Assembly: GCA_029339195.1 (NCBI GenBank)
Contig: JAPTJF010000332.1
Coordinates: 1-64,000 of the forward strand
Length of the DNA stretch: 64,000 bases
Reading direction: 5' to 3'
DNA from: Micractinium sp. NFX-FRZ
Lineage: Eukaryota > Chlorophyta > Trebouxiophyceae > Chlorellales > Chlorellaceae
Below are positions 10,994 through 21,800 of this stretch, one piece after another. The position numbers and the translations under genes are program-made. Below the pieces are notes generated by a model. It was not told the DNA's origin. It did not search any database and was given only the letters and a program-made list of their open reading frames with translations. The stretch's first letter is position 1; every line of letters begins with the position of its first letter.

Positions 10994-12606
10994 AGGGAAT
11001 GATCGCTCGTTGTGCACAAAAGTCGCCGCCTGCTACTTTTGAGACAGCGTATGGATTCCAGGAAAGCGATGCGAATGCGGTTGAGGGGCTGCGCTGATCC
11101 AGCATGCCAGCGCCGCCATGCGGCACGCCGTGGCGGAGCGCTGCGCCCCGCTGCTCTGCTAGCCAATCCGCTCTGCCTTGGTTGCCATACTGTTATGTTG
11201 GTCGTGACACCTTGTTTACCACTGTTCATTACAACTGTGAACCACACCCATCTCAATGTACAGGGGTGAAGATGCCAAGCAAGGGCAAAGGGCACAGGGG
11301 GTGGTCCGATGCCCGGCCAAAGTGGGAGGGTTGGGAAATGGAAACACGGCAAGAGGACAGGGAATGGTCCGAGGGGTACTGAGATCAAGGAAGGATGCTT
11401 TCAGAAGAAACGGCGCTATTGTGTGAAAAAGGCACATGATGCGTGTTACGGCAGCACACGGCCGAGCTAAGGGAGGAATGCATGCGGATGAAGGGGCGGA
11501 CAGTGAGCAGCAAAGTGTATGGTCGGCGGCGGCGGCGCTGGGGAGAGTTTGCGTGACAGCGGGTGTGCCTGAAGGATGAGGAGTGGCGCAGGTGTACACA
11601 AAAAGAACTCTTCAAGAATGCGCGGGTGAAGGAGGGAAATGTGACGTTGACATGGCGTGCAGGTGGTGAGACGGTGAGGCGTGGGAGTGTGGATTGCAGG
11701 CCTGGGAGCCTTGGAGCGGGCGGTGGGGAGGGGCCAATTGGATGAGCCAGCGCGGGCCCGTGTGCACGACAGCGGGCACCGTGCCGGATGCAAGGCGTGG
11801 GGTGTTGGGATGAAGGGTGGAACTTGGGGTTATGTACCAGTGTTTGCTGCCGTGCAGGCACTCCATGGGAGAGTTGAGCTGAGCTGAGCTCTGTTTGGGC
11901 GCCCTGCCGCGCCGCACTGGTGGCGTGGCGGGTGGGAATAGCAGACGCAGAGAGCGCTGTAGGATGCAAGGGGTACGAAGAGGATGAGATCGGGTGTGGG
12001 GCAGGCTTGCGGTGCTGGCAAAGAGGGGAGGAGGGGAGCAGAGGAGGAAGCGCACAAGGTGGGGGCGCAGCTGACAACAGGCATGCCGTGGGCGGACAGC
12101 CATGAAAAGGAAAGCAGGGTTCGACTGTGCAGGGAAAGATGACGGCAAGGGGTGGCAAGGACGGGAGTGGCAAGGGCCAGTGCGGGCAGCATGGCAACTA
12201 AAGCAAAGGGGGGTGTCATTATTACTAATAATGTAGGCATGATGTGTGACTGGGTGAGGGAGGGGATGAGTGATGGCTGGATGCCAAAAAGAAAAGCTGG
12301 CAGAGGGAAGCCGGCAGAGGTTCCGGCCCCAGGGAAGGGTGGGGTGGGGCGTGTGAGGTGTGACAGGCAAGAGTGGAAATAAAATAGAACACACAAAGCG
12401 GTCCTGTCCAGGCCCCCGGTTCAGGATGGGATCGGCTCAGCGGGGGCACGGCGGCCGCGCAATTGGTTTTTCGAGTTTCTTCCAAGAGCAGGAGTTTGTT
12501 TATCAAAGCCAAGAGAGAGGATGCAGGGGGCACGAGAGCCTCGCGGCTGGGCACTTAAGTTGGGCATCACTTGTGAAGCACAAGCGCCCGGGTGGGGCTG
12601 CGCTGC
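10994..12606. other. Intergenic region: kanadaptin promoter and long pyrimidine-rich 3' region of the pseudokinase gene
   Basis: The minus strand is strongly C/T-rich from about 12400 to 11280, which opens long spurious Pro/Ser/His-rich frames. I see no exon structure or protein domain. A TGTAA signal on the minus strand at 11233-11229 could end the pseudokinase transcript, giving an approximately 1.4 kb 3' untranslated region. The remaining part up to the kanadaptin ATG is probably its promoter. A very similar C/T-rich zone follows the CCCH gene at 54000-55200. Confidence 0.5.
11229..11233 (-). terminator. Candidate TGTAA poly(A) signal of the pseudokinase gene
   Basis: This is TGTAA on the minus strand, about 1.37 kb after the stop at 12607, at the end of the pyrimidine-rich zone. 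No earlier TGTAA was noticed between it and the stop. Confidence 0.35.
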
Positions 12607-15600
12607 TCACTGCTGGGGCGCGTCAGCGGCCAGCTGCTGCAGAGAAGAAAGGACGGCTTGGACGGTGGGCCGGGCAGCCGGGTCGGGTGAGGTACATTCG
12701 TTGATCAGTGCCTGCAAGGTGGCAGGAAGGCGAGAAGGGGTACAGCGGCGGTTGGGCAGGGCCAGGGCGAGGCATGGATGAATGGACACAGCTGAGCACG
12801 GCGCACGCCGGCAGCACCCACACACTGGTCAGGCCAGCTGGAAGGGGGCCAAAGCAAGGTCAAGGGCACGCCCTGCCAGCGAGGCGCTTCAGAAATTTGA
12901 CACCACTCATGTGTGCCTCCGTGCTTCCGAGAATCAAGTGCACTCATCTGCCCTCCCCCCTCTGTTTGTGTTTCCTCAATGACAAGAGTTGCAACCAAGG
13001 CGCAAGGCAGGGCAACCGTGGGCAGGCCAGCCTGGCGGGTTACCTGGTACTTGGGCGGGCAGCCGGACAGCGGAGGCAGCACGGGGCGGCGTGCCACCAT
13101 GTCCCGCATCATCTGGCTGCCGCTGAGGGAGTCCCAGGCCAGAGTGCCGCTCCACATCTGAGGGGTGGCAGGGTGGGTGGGGTGGGGGGGGTGGTAGGGG
13201 TTGAAGGTAGACGGAATTCGGAGGCGGGCAGGGCAGGGCAGGGTTGGCAGGGTGCGAGAGTGGGCGGGTGGAGGAGAAGGCGGGATGTGGGCGTGGAGAG
13301 AGGACAGCAGAGGCAGCAGTTGCAGCAGACCGCGGAGCACAGCACAGGCGCGTGCGCATGGCAGGGAGGGGTGCTGCGCCTGGGAGCGCAAATGCGCAGG
13401 CGGCCAGAGCAGTTTGAAGGTGAGGAGGCCCCTCACTTCGTAGAGCAGCACTCCGAGTGAGTATGTGTTGGAGGCCGGGGACTCGCGCTGGCCGCAGCCC
13501 AGCAGCACCTCGGGCGCCGTGTGTGCCGCCCTGTCCAGGCGCAGCGTGAGGCAGCGCGGCTCGGTCTTCTGGCAGAGCAGGTGGCAGGCGCTGGAGAGCT
13601 GTGGCACAGTGGAGGGGATGGGGGGTTGGGGAGGCAGTGCGATGGTGGGGTGCTGAGCGGGGGCGCAGCGTGAGGCAGGTGCGGCTGCCTGCCCGCCGGC
13701 TGGCTCGCTGTTTTGTAGGACGGGGTAAGAGGGCGCTGCGGGTGCCGGCCGTACTGCGCCATTGCTCCGCTGCGCTGGCATGGCGCTGGCCCAAGTCATG
13801 CTGATCAGCACCCCGCATGGCATCCCGAAAGCGACACAGTGAGCAGCATCGGACCATATTCAACTTAGAAAACAATGTTAAAGCGCACCTTGGCAATGAA
13901 AGGGCGGTTGCCAGCGGCCGGGCAGAGTAGGACTGAGGCGCCGTTGAGAGCGCCGTGCACCAGGCCATGGGAGTGCAGGTGGTGCAGGGCGGATGCAATC
14001 TCCTGCGCTGGGTGGGCAGGGCGGGCGGTGGTGGGGGCACGGATACAATGCAGCAGCGCAGCGGGTGGGCAGGCTGCGGTGGGGGTGGGTTACGATCCTT
14101 TTGGAGATGGCATGGAAGGGCAGCAGAGGCAGGGCATGCAAGAAGGAGCCTCGAGGCGGGCACAGGGAGTGGAGCCTCAGGCTGTGGGGCGGGCATGCAG
14201 CAAACTGCCATCCGGCACAACGTGAGGCAGCCAGCAAGATGCCGGCAGGCGCGAGGCATGCGCAGCCAGCAAGCCGCTGGTGCTCATACGCATATGCGTC
14301 ACATCAACCTAAGTGAGCTGTCTCTGCAGCCAGCAGCTTGCACTCGGATGGCGGCGGGCACAGGGAGTGGAGGAGGCACGCCGGTGACCCACCTGAGCTG
14401 TCGCCAGGATGGCGGGCAGGTCCGGCTGGCGCTGCGTCTGGCCCAGCGCACTGCTGCCCTGGCGCAGCCAGCCGCGGGCAATGGCGGTCTCGAGGGTGCC
14501 CTGGCCGCAGAGCTCAGAGATGGTCCACACCTGGAGGGGATGGAAAGCAACAGGCGGAGTGCGGGGTTTGTGGAGGAGGCAATGCTGTTGGCGGCAGCAA
14601 AGCGCCGGCATGCACGTGCCGCTGCGCAGGCACACATACCAGAGCTCCCGCTGCCGCCCTCTCGCAGGGGTGGTGGACAGCTGAAAGGCCTGCAGTCTAG
14701 GCCATACTAGACTAGACCCCTGCCGCCGCTCTAGACCTCCTTCCCCGCACGTGCCGGCCCCCCACCGCCATGCCTAGAGTAACCACCATACCTGCAGGTG
14801 CCTCCGCGGCGAGCAGCCCTCCCACTGCAGCGTGCCGGCATCGTTGCCCCAGCAGGAGGAGCCGTCCTCCTCGCAGTCGCCTCCATACCCGCTGCTGCCT
14901 GCCTCCCAGCAGCAGCCCCCGAGGAGCTCATCCTCTGGCAGCTGCGGGTGCTCGATGCTGCACCGGTGTACCTTCACCAAGTTGGGGTGCTCGAGCTCGG
15001 CGCTGCACACGAGGGGGACAGGCACGAGGAAGAGGGGGTAGGAGGCCGGCGCAGCTGGGTGGACGGGCAGGTGGCGGGGAGGAGCGTGCTGGGCGATGCG
15101 AAGGGAGAGGGCTGCAGGTCACACATACACCCTCGGAGGGTGCCAGGGAAGATGGGCGGGTCCCATGCGCACACACTCAAGCACTGCACACGCATGCCCC
15201 ACCCCTGCCCAAGCACGGGGCCCTGCCCATCTGCCAGAAGCGCAGCCTTAGAGCGGCCGCCACGGCACGCACCACACCTCCGCGCGCCTCGGGAGCCCCG
15301 CCTGCCTCCCTCCCAGGCAACCCGCCCCCAGCTGGCCCCGCCCACCTGCTTGAGGCGTAGCTAAGGGTGGCCTCCAGCTGGGATGCCTCCTCATCATCAT
15401 TTGCCAGGTGATCGGTGATCTGCGCGGGTCAAGGGCGGCGGACCGAGGGAGCAGGGGAGGTGGCAGCGGCAGGTCAGGTCAGCCTGAGGCATAAACCTGA
15501 CTCAAAAGTCTCAAAGTGCACGCTGGCGGGGTGAGGTGGAGGCGACACGAGACCGCCAGCAGCAGGCGGGGCGGGCTGCGGCCAGGCGGCAGGCCACAGC

Positions 15601-16163
15601 GACGCGCCAGCTGGCGTAAGGCAGGCAGCAAGGCAGGCGGCTGGGCCGGCAGGGGCGGCGCTCACCATCACAGAGACGGGCTGGCGCTGCTGCCAGGTGC
15701 CTCTGTAGCACAGCGAGGCGCCCCAGGTGCCGACGACGGGACCCAGCTCCAGCTCGCTCAAAGGGCCCGCCTCCTGCGCATGCGCATGGCCGGGGGAGCA
15801 GCAGGGTTGCTTACATAACACGGTGTGATTGGCCAGAGCGGCGTGCACCCCTTCTGAGGGGCAGGCTGTGTGTGGTATGGCGGTGGGATACTGCGGCACC
15901 CCCCGTCCACACACACGCCTCACCCGCGTGCCAGAGGAGCGGCCTTTGCTGCCTGCACGGCTGGCTGCTGGAGGCTCCAGGCTGCTCTCTGCGCTCCAGA
16001 TGCTGCTGACGCTGGTCGAGTCGGCTGGGCAGGGCGATCCAGGTGCCAACTGCTGCTCCTGCCAGGCCGCCGCCGGCAGCTTCCTGGAAGCCACGCAGCC
16101 CTGGCTTGTATTCCGGCTCTCGGCCCCACCGGAGCGGGGGAGATCCTCGACAACAGCCTGCAT
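12607..16163 (-). CDS. Protein-kinase-like protein, probable pseudokinase
   Basis: Exons with matching phases are 15924-16163, 15666-15773, 15346-15419, 14792-15002, 14393-14530, 13889-14002, 13437-13598, 13044-13157 and 12607-12711. A short exon between about 13800 and 13745 is not resolved. The product is about 430-450 residues. A Ser-rich head leads into a glycine loop GPVVGTWGASLCYRGTW. The usual VAVK becomes VSVM (Lys to Met). LEHPNLVKVH fits helix C. HRDLKPxN is replaced by HGALNGAS. The DFG position may be DLG. TAPEVLLG, SPASNTYSLGVLLYEV and DPAARPTVQAVL give the C-lobe, resembling tyrosine-kinase-like (TKL) kinases. Loss of the ATP lysine and of the catalytic Arg-Asp pair points to a scaffold or regulatory role. 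The start is the in-frame ATG at 16163. Confidence 0.78.
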
Positions 16164-16965
16164 TGTCGTCACAAGGGCGCACGGTGAGTGGCCGGCGCGG
16201 CAGGACGCAGGCTGCCACCCGACGGGGAGTTCCGAGCTGCACCAACGCTTGCACCGGCTCCCTAGCACCGCGCGCGCCTGTTTGCTGGTGCAGGTTCCCA
16301 TGGTGTGTTGCTGGGAGGTAACCCGGTCTTTGACGAGCGGACCGGGCCTCTTCTCAGCCCGGGGGCTTGCGGCCGCTCTTCGTGTGTGTGCTTTACGCTG
16401 TATTTGATTCAATGGTTGGATCACTGGCTGAAAGCCATGGAATACAAGCAGGGACGACGCGCGCTTCACCACACAAGCGGCGCGGACGGAAATGTCGCCG
16501 CGGCGACGTGGCGGTCTGTTTCTCGTGCAGAAAGATACACTTCAATCCCATGAAACGCGCTCTATTGTGGTCGTGAGCCAGCTGGACCGCTGTGAGGCAG
16601 CGTAGGCCGACGGCGCACGTGCGCCACCCAGGCACGAGATACCGGCACTGGAGGACCTGGCGGGGGACCTGGGCTCCACTAGGGTACTAGAGACGGCCCT
16701 CGGTTGCCCAGCATGTGTGTCTGCCTGCCCAACAGCATGCTCCTTCAGAGTGCACACATAGCCACCAGCAGCTGGGCGCCAGGCCCCCACAGCCTGCTCA
16801 TGCATACAGGCAGGAGCCCGCCGCCACTTGCCGCTACCACCCGCTGCTGCTCGTCCTGCCAGTGTGCCTTCTGCGCTGGCACATGTGCGCCACCAAGAGT
16901 CTGTACATTGCAGGGAAGCAGTGCAAGCCTCTGGAGCACAGCACCTCGCTGCACCCCCCTTGCTG
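16164..16965. promoter_or_regulatory. Intergenic region: pseudokinase promoter and RbcX 3' end
   Basis: These 800 bp separate two minus-strand genes. The frame upstream of 16163 stays open but shows no conserved residues. No TGTAA on the minus strand was noticed before the pseudokinase gene, so the RbcX transcript end is unclear. Confidence 0.4.
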
Positions 16966-18035
16966 TCAACCGGTATCTGCCTCTCCGCCACCACCGTCGG
17001 CGCTGCCTCCTGTGTCCCTCCCATTGTTCTCGCTACCGCCGCCGCCGCTGCCGCCTTCCAGGCCCAGGCTCGCCCCAAACGTGTCCAAGGCGTGCTGCCT
17101 GAGCAGCCGCACGTTTGACCCCGCTATGCGCTGCCCCGTCAGCTGCCGCACATGCCCCCAGTCCAGCTCATCCCCGCAGTACGCCTCACGCACTTCCATC
17201 ACCCGCACGCCTGCACCGGCAAAGGGCAGGGACCGATCACGTGAAGGTGGCACTGAAAAAGTGCCTTCTAGTGGGCGGCAAAGCGGTGGGCATGCGGGGC
17301 GGGGCACAGCCACGCGCAGGCGGCACGTGTGACTGTAGCTCTGCCACTGCAGCAGGGGTGCCCCCCGAAGGGAGCTAGCATTTGTTAGCTCACAAGTGGC
17401 AGGCGGCATACGGAAGTCCTGAAAATTCGTCTTCAGGCTTCAGGCTCCGTGGGGCACCAACCACAGCCCACTGACAGCCCCCCGGCTGGCCCCTGGGCAG
17501 AACGTGCCGCCGCATCCTACCCAGCAGCTGGTGCGCTCCCGTCAGCCTGGCCAGCCACTCATCGCCGCCGCCGCCCCTCAGAGGGTTGTCCTCCAAGAAC
17601 TGAGAAAGGAACATGAAGTCGGGGGTGGGCGGCAGGTCGCCACCCTCGCCCCCAGGCCCCAGCTGGGACAGCACCACCCTGCGGCAGGGGGGTGAAGCGA
17701 GGGCGGGCGCCAGCGAGGCAGAAGGAGCATGGGCACTTAGGTTGCACAGGGTGGCCTTTCAAGCACGGGAGCGTTGGTGTGTAAGTGGTGATCTGCAATG
17801 CGGCGACACGCATGCTGCCAGCAGCGCCCGCAAGGCAGCCGCCCCCTCACCTAACGGCGACGGCGGTGCACAGGAGGCTCATGATCTCAGCGGCTTTCTC
17901 TTCGGCGCTCATCCCAAACGCGTCAAACGGTACGTGCATCCTGGCTTGCGCTGGCCCCGCTCTTCTGCGCCGGGAGCGCGGCACAGCACCCGCGACTTGG
18001 GCTTGCAAGCAGCCGGCAAGCACAAGCGGCCGCAT
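16966..18035 (-). CDS. RBCX: RbcX, Rubisco assembly chaperone (chloroplast)
   Basis: Three exons (17851-18035, 17458-17678, 16966-17210) join in frame to 216 residues. An Arg/Ala-rich head of about 35 residues looks like a transit peptide. The RbcX core follows: MHVPFDAFGMSAEEKAAEIM, VVLSQLG, PDFMFLSQFLEDN, then RVMEVREAYCGDELDWGHVR and SNVRLLRQHALDTFG. These match eukaryotic RbcX (EAKAAKAL, FLNKHSLND, ALRILEVRSAYC, NTRLMRDYVLE). RbcX homodimers clamp the RbcL C-terminal tail and help form the RbcL8 core in the stroma. A Gly-rich tail (SGGGGSENN) follows the core and is longer than usual. The intron-2 donor is inferred from phase and is the least certain boundary. The gene is divergent from CSN1, 805 bp away. 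Confidence 0.88.
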
Positions 18036-18839
18036 GGAGTCTCGGGGTCAGGGAGAACTTGATGCACTCGGCATTGTCAGCTCGAACCGAGGCCTGGCAC
18101 GCAGATGAGAACCCTCACACAGCACAGCACAGCAGGCGCCGGCGCCAGCTTCCTGAGGGTTCATCCGGTCGGAGACTAGTTCAGGTCTGCAAAATCGTTG
18201 CAATGAATGGCACCTAAACTAGTACCAGCAGCTGTATGAGTGTTCGATTCTACGATGCATTAGAGTGGCAGGGCGGCAGGGGTGTCATTGGGTGTCTCAG
18301 GACTCGAGCGCAGCGGCAACAAAGGGCGGGTGCAGGGCTGGCAACGGCAGGCATGGTGCATGGATCGTCAGAATCATCATGTGTGAATCAAGTTTAGATG
18401 CTCAGCCGATTACCCGCAAGTGTAATACGTGCGTTTGAGGCGGGCTATGAACTTGTCGGAGTGCCAACAGGCAATGAGATTTGCCCACAGGGATGCCTGC
18501 CATGCTTGCCATGCTGGTAGTCTTAAGTCTTGTCATGATGTTGATCAACAAGGTAAGGTGTCGCGGCGGCGGGTCCGCGGCGGCAGCTGGGGTGCTTTGC
18601 ATGCTGTGTTTCCAGCCTCGCTCCCCTGGGCCTCCCATCGCGTCCTGGTGATTGATCGCGACACTGCAAAAGCCGCCGATGCTCCAGACCGGGCCTGACC
18701 TCCCATTTCCGACAATTGCCTTTCGCTGATCCGTGAGCTGATCCGTGAGCCTGTTCTCGACCGCCTCACTGGGTCTCCGATCGGCCTAGCACACCATTCT
18801 CAGCATCAGGCGCCCCAGGGGGACGCAAGCTCTACAGCA
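18036..18839. promoter_or_regulatory. Divergent promoter region between RbcX and CSN1
   Basis: This 804-bp head-to-head spacer should hold the promoters and 5' untranslated regions of both genes. Its GC content is visibly lower from 18160 to 18560. A CTGATCCGTGAG direct repeat is present at 18727-18750. No clear TATA box can be assigned. Confidence 0.5.
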
Positions 18840-21800
18840 ATGGACGTCGACGGGCCGCAGCAGGAGGCGTTCGATCTGGAGGTGGGTGCAGTGCCAGGGG
18901 CTGGCCGGGAGCCTTTTGAATCACGCAGACCCTCCGCCGCCCGCAACTCCAGGCTGCCGCCTTCCTCCCGCCGGCCCGCCCGCCGCCCCTCACGCTTGGC
19001 CGGTCCCCCTGCCCCCTGCAGGGCTACGCGGCCAGCTACAGCGGCCATGCCAAGATTGACCGCCTGCTCTTTGCTGCTGACAAGAGCGTGGGCACGCCTC
19101 TAGAGCTGGAGGCTTTGAAGCTGGCAGCAGATGCGCTGAAGCGCGTGAGTGGGTGGGACCCTGGTTTGTCTGCTCCTGCTCAGGCCTGCGCGCATTCTTG
19201 CCGGATGTCGGGTCTGGTGGGGAGTGTGGGTGTTGGCGGTGAGGCATGCGGGAAGCGTGCACACAATTGGGAGGTGGGGCGCCCCTGGTACGAGGCGCTC
19301 ATTCGGGGCTCAACTGCTCCCGCCCGCCCTGCCATCCCCCGCCGGCCACATCCCCCCACACACACAACGCAGATGGAGAATACACACAAGTGCCTTAAAG
19401 CGATTAGGCGCCCGCTTCCCCTGAATTCACAATCTCACCTGAAGAGAGAGAAAGGAACATGCTCCAGTATGCTGAGATAACCGAGCGCGTCTGCCCGTTT
19501 CCCTGCACCCGCAGACTGAGAACACGCAAAAGTACATAGAGACGATCGATCGCATCGGGGGGCGGGCGGGCGACCAGTATGCGCTGGACAGGTGGGCGTG
19601 CATGGCAAGGCTCATTACCGTGACACAGAATGGACTCCCATACCTGCATCGTGTCGTGTCAGTTGACATGGCATGCTTTGGCCGGGTGGGGCGCCGGCGG
19701 GGTGCTGCCGCTGCTGACGCTGACGCTGAGGCTGCCGCCGAATTTACGGTGCCGCCTGCTCAGCCCCCACTGACCACCGAGCGTTGACTCAAGTGCGGAG
19801 CCGTTGAGCCTGCCCGCTGCCGGCGGTGCAGTCCTATCAGCTGCTTGCCCGCCCACCTGCCCACCTGCCCACCTGCTTCCCTGCCTGCCCTCCAACCTGT
19901 ACTTGCCCCTGCCCCATTCTGCCGACTCACTGGCTCGCTCTGCCCGCTCCCGCCCCTCCTGCCTGCCCACTCTTCTCGCAGGGACTGGGTGGACCGTGTG
20001 GAGCGCATGGCGGCACAGAAGCTGGAGAAGCTGGAGTCGGGTGTGTTCTTTGCCCTGCTGCCCTAACCGCTGTCGCCGCTGCTGGCAGCGTTGTCTGTCG
20101 CCCGCTGCTGCCACACGCCTGCTGTCGCTGCCGCTGCCACCAGTCACCTCTGGCGGGCCTGCCTCGTGCTCCTCTGGCGGGCCTGCATGTTGTCAGTGCC
20201 TCATGCTCTCCTGGGCTGCCCCAAACTTGTGCAAGAGCAACCCATATTCAATCTCTCGCCTCATATTGCTGCCCCCTGTCCCCCACCCCACACCACCACA
20301 CCACCACCATGCACACTCTCTGCCGTCTTCTGTGTGTGGTGCAGAGCTCAACATGTACAAGAGGCATTATCGTGTACAAGAGGCCCTCTATATAACTGAA
20401 ACCCCGGGCCGCCTCCCTCTGCGCATGTGGGTGCAGAGCTGAATGTGTACAAGAGCAACCTGATCAAGGAGAGCATCCGCATGGGGCACAACGAGCTGGG
20501 GGACTTTTTCTACGCGCGCGGGGACCTGCAGGTGGGGATTGAATCCCTGGGACTGGGGGCCCAGTCCCAAGGGGAACTAAAAGAGGGCACAGAAAGAGGG
20601 CACACTTGACAGCTGGGTGACGTCTGTTGTGCCCACGGCTGCCTGCAGGTCTGGAATCAGCAAGTGCATGCTTATGCCCTTGTGTGTGTGCGTATTGCAG
20701 GGGGCGGGGCATCACGCCTGGGCGGGGCAGGGTGGGGCGGGGCGGGTTCCAGGCACGTGCTGATCTGCCCGGCAATGCATGCTTACCCAAGTGACCCCTG
20801 CCCTCCTCACCCCTGGTTTCAGAATGCGTTTAAGCACTACATGCGCACCCGCGACTACTGCTCCACCGGGCGCCACATCATCCACATGTGCCTGCAGGGT
20901 GGGTGGGTGGGTGGGTGGGGGGACGCTGGGAGTGAGCAGCGTCACGCAGGTTTGCCTGCAGGGCAGGGGTGGGTGCTGCACTCGTGCACACATACATGTA
21001 CTGCTGTGGTTCGGTGGTTGCACGACAGCACATGCACGCACCCAATGGAAACTCCCTGCTTCCTGCCCACATCGGCATGCAGTGGTCAAGTGCAGCATCG
21101 AGCTGGGCAACTACATACACCTGTCCAACTACGTACAAAAGGCGGAAGCGGCGCCAGAAGCGCAGGTGGGAGCGGGGGGCGGGTGGCTGCATGGGCGAGC
21201 GTGTTGGCTGGGTGCGCACGTGGGTGTGATAGGGTGGGCAGAGGGCCAGCCTGCTAGTTTTGAACGGCCACAGCTGAAGCGAGGCTCGCCAGCTGGTTGC
21301 TTTTGGCGCCTTGCCTGTCCTTCTGCCGCCCTGCCCATTGTATGTCTCACGCACCCTGCCTGCCCTCCCACCCCCCCAGCCCCTTCCCACTCTTCTCCTC
21401 ACTCCCACCCGCCCTCCGTCCCCCATTCCTGCCTCCCCCTCCCCTGTGCCCACAGCACGACCCCCTGGTGATCAGCAAGCTGGCCTGCGCATCAGGGCTG
21501 TACTGCCTGGAGCAGGGGCGGTACAAGCAGGCAGCGCTGAAGTTCACAGAGGTCCGTACGAGGGGCCAGGCATGTATATGTTTGTCACACAACTGCCCTG
21601 GAAGTGTGTAGGCATCAACAGGTTTAGGCCTCGATTTGGTGACTGTCTGACTTTCGCTGGCACTTCTCCTGCAGGTTTCTGGGGAGCTGGGGGCTTCATT
21701 CAACGACGTGATGGCCCCGCAGGTGCGCCGCCTTAGAAAACGAGGGAGAAGGACGCGAGTAGCTCACCTCTTCAGGCTTTCTGCCGCCTGTCAATATGCC

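Noticed and set aside
8183..11017. Single 944-residue open frame covering much of the kanadaptin locus
   Set aside because: It reads through introns. Only its first part (to MVMEAAAN) and some later pieces are coding, and the spliced chain with FHA and C-terminal signatures uses several frames.
11216..12396. Overlapping long minus-strand frames (up to 270 residues)
   Set aside because: Pro/Ser/His-rich products come from C/T-rich low-complexity sequence, without splice signals, conserved motifs or codon bias. They are better explained as a 3' untranslated region.
13862..13888. Tiny intron from GTGCGC to TTCTAAG in the pseudokinase gene
   Set aside because: It would be about 25 nt, far below every other intron here. 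An acceptor near 13800 giving HDLGQ is more plausible, though the exon remains unresolved.
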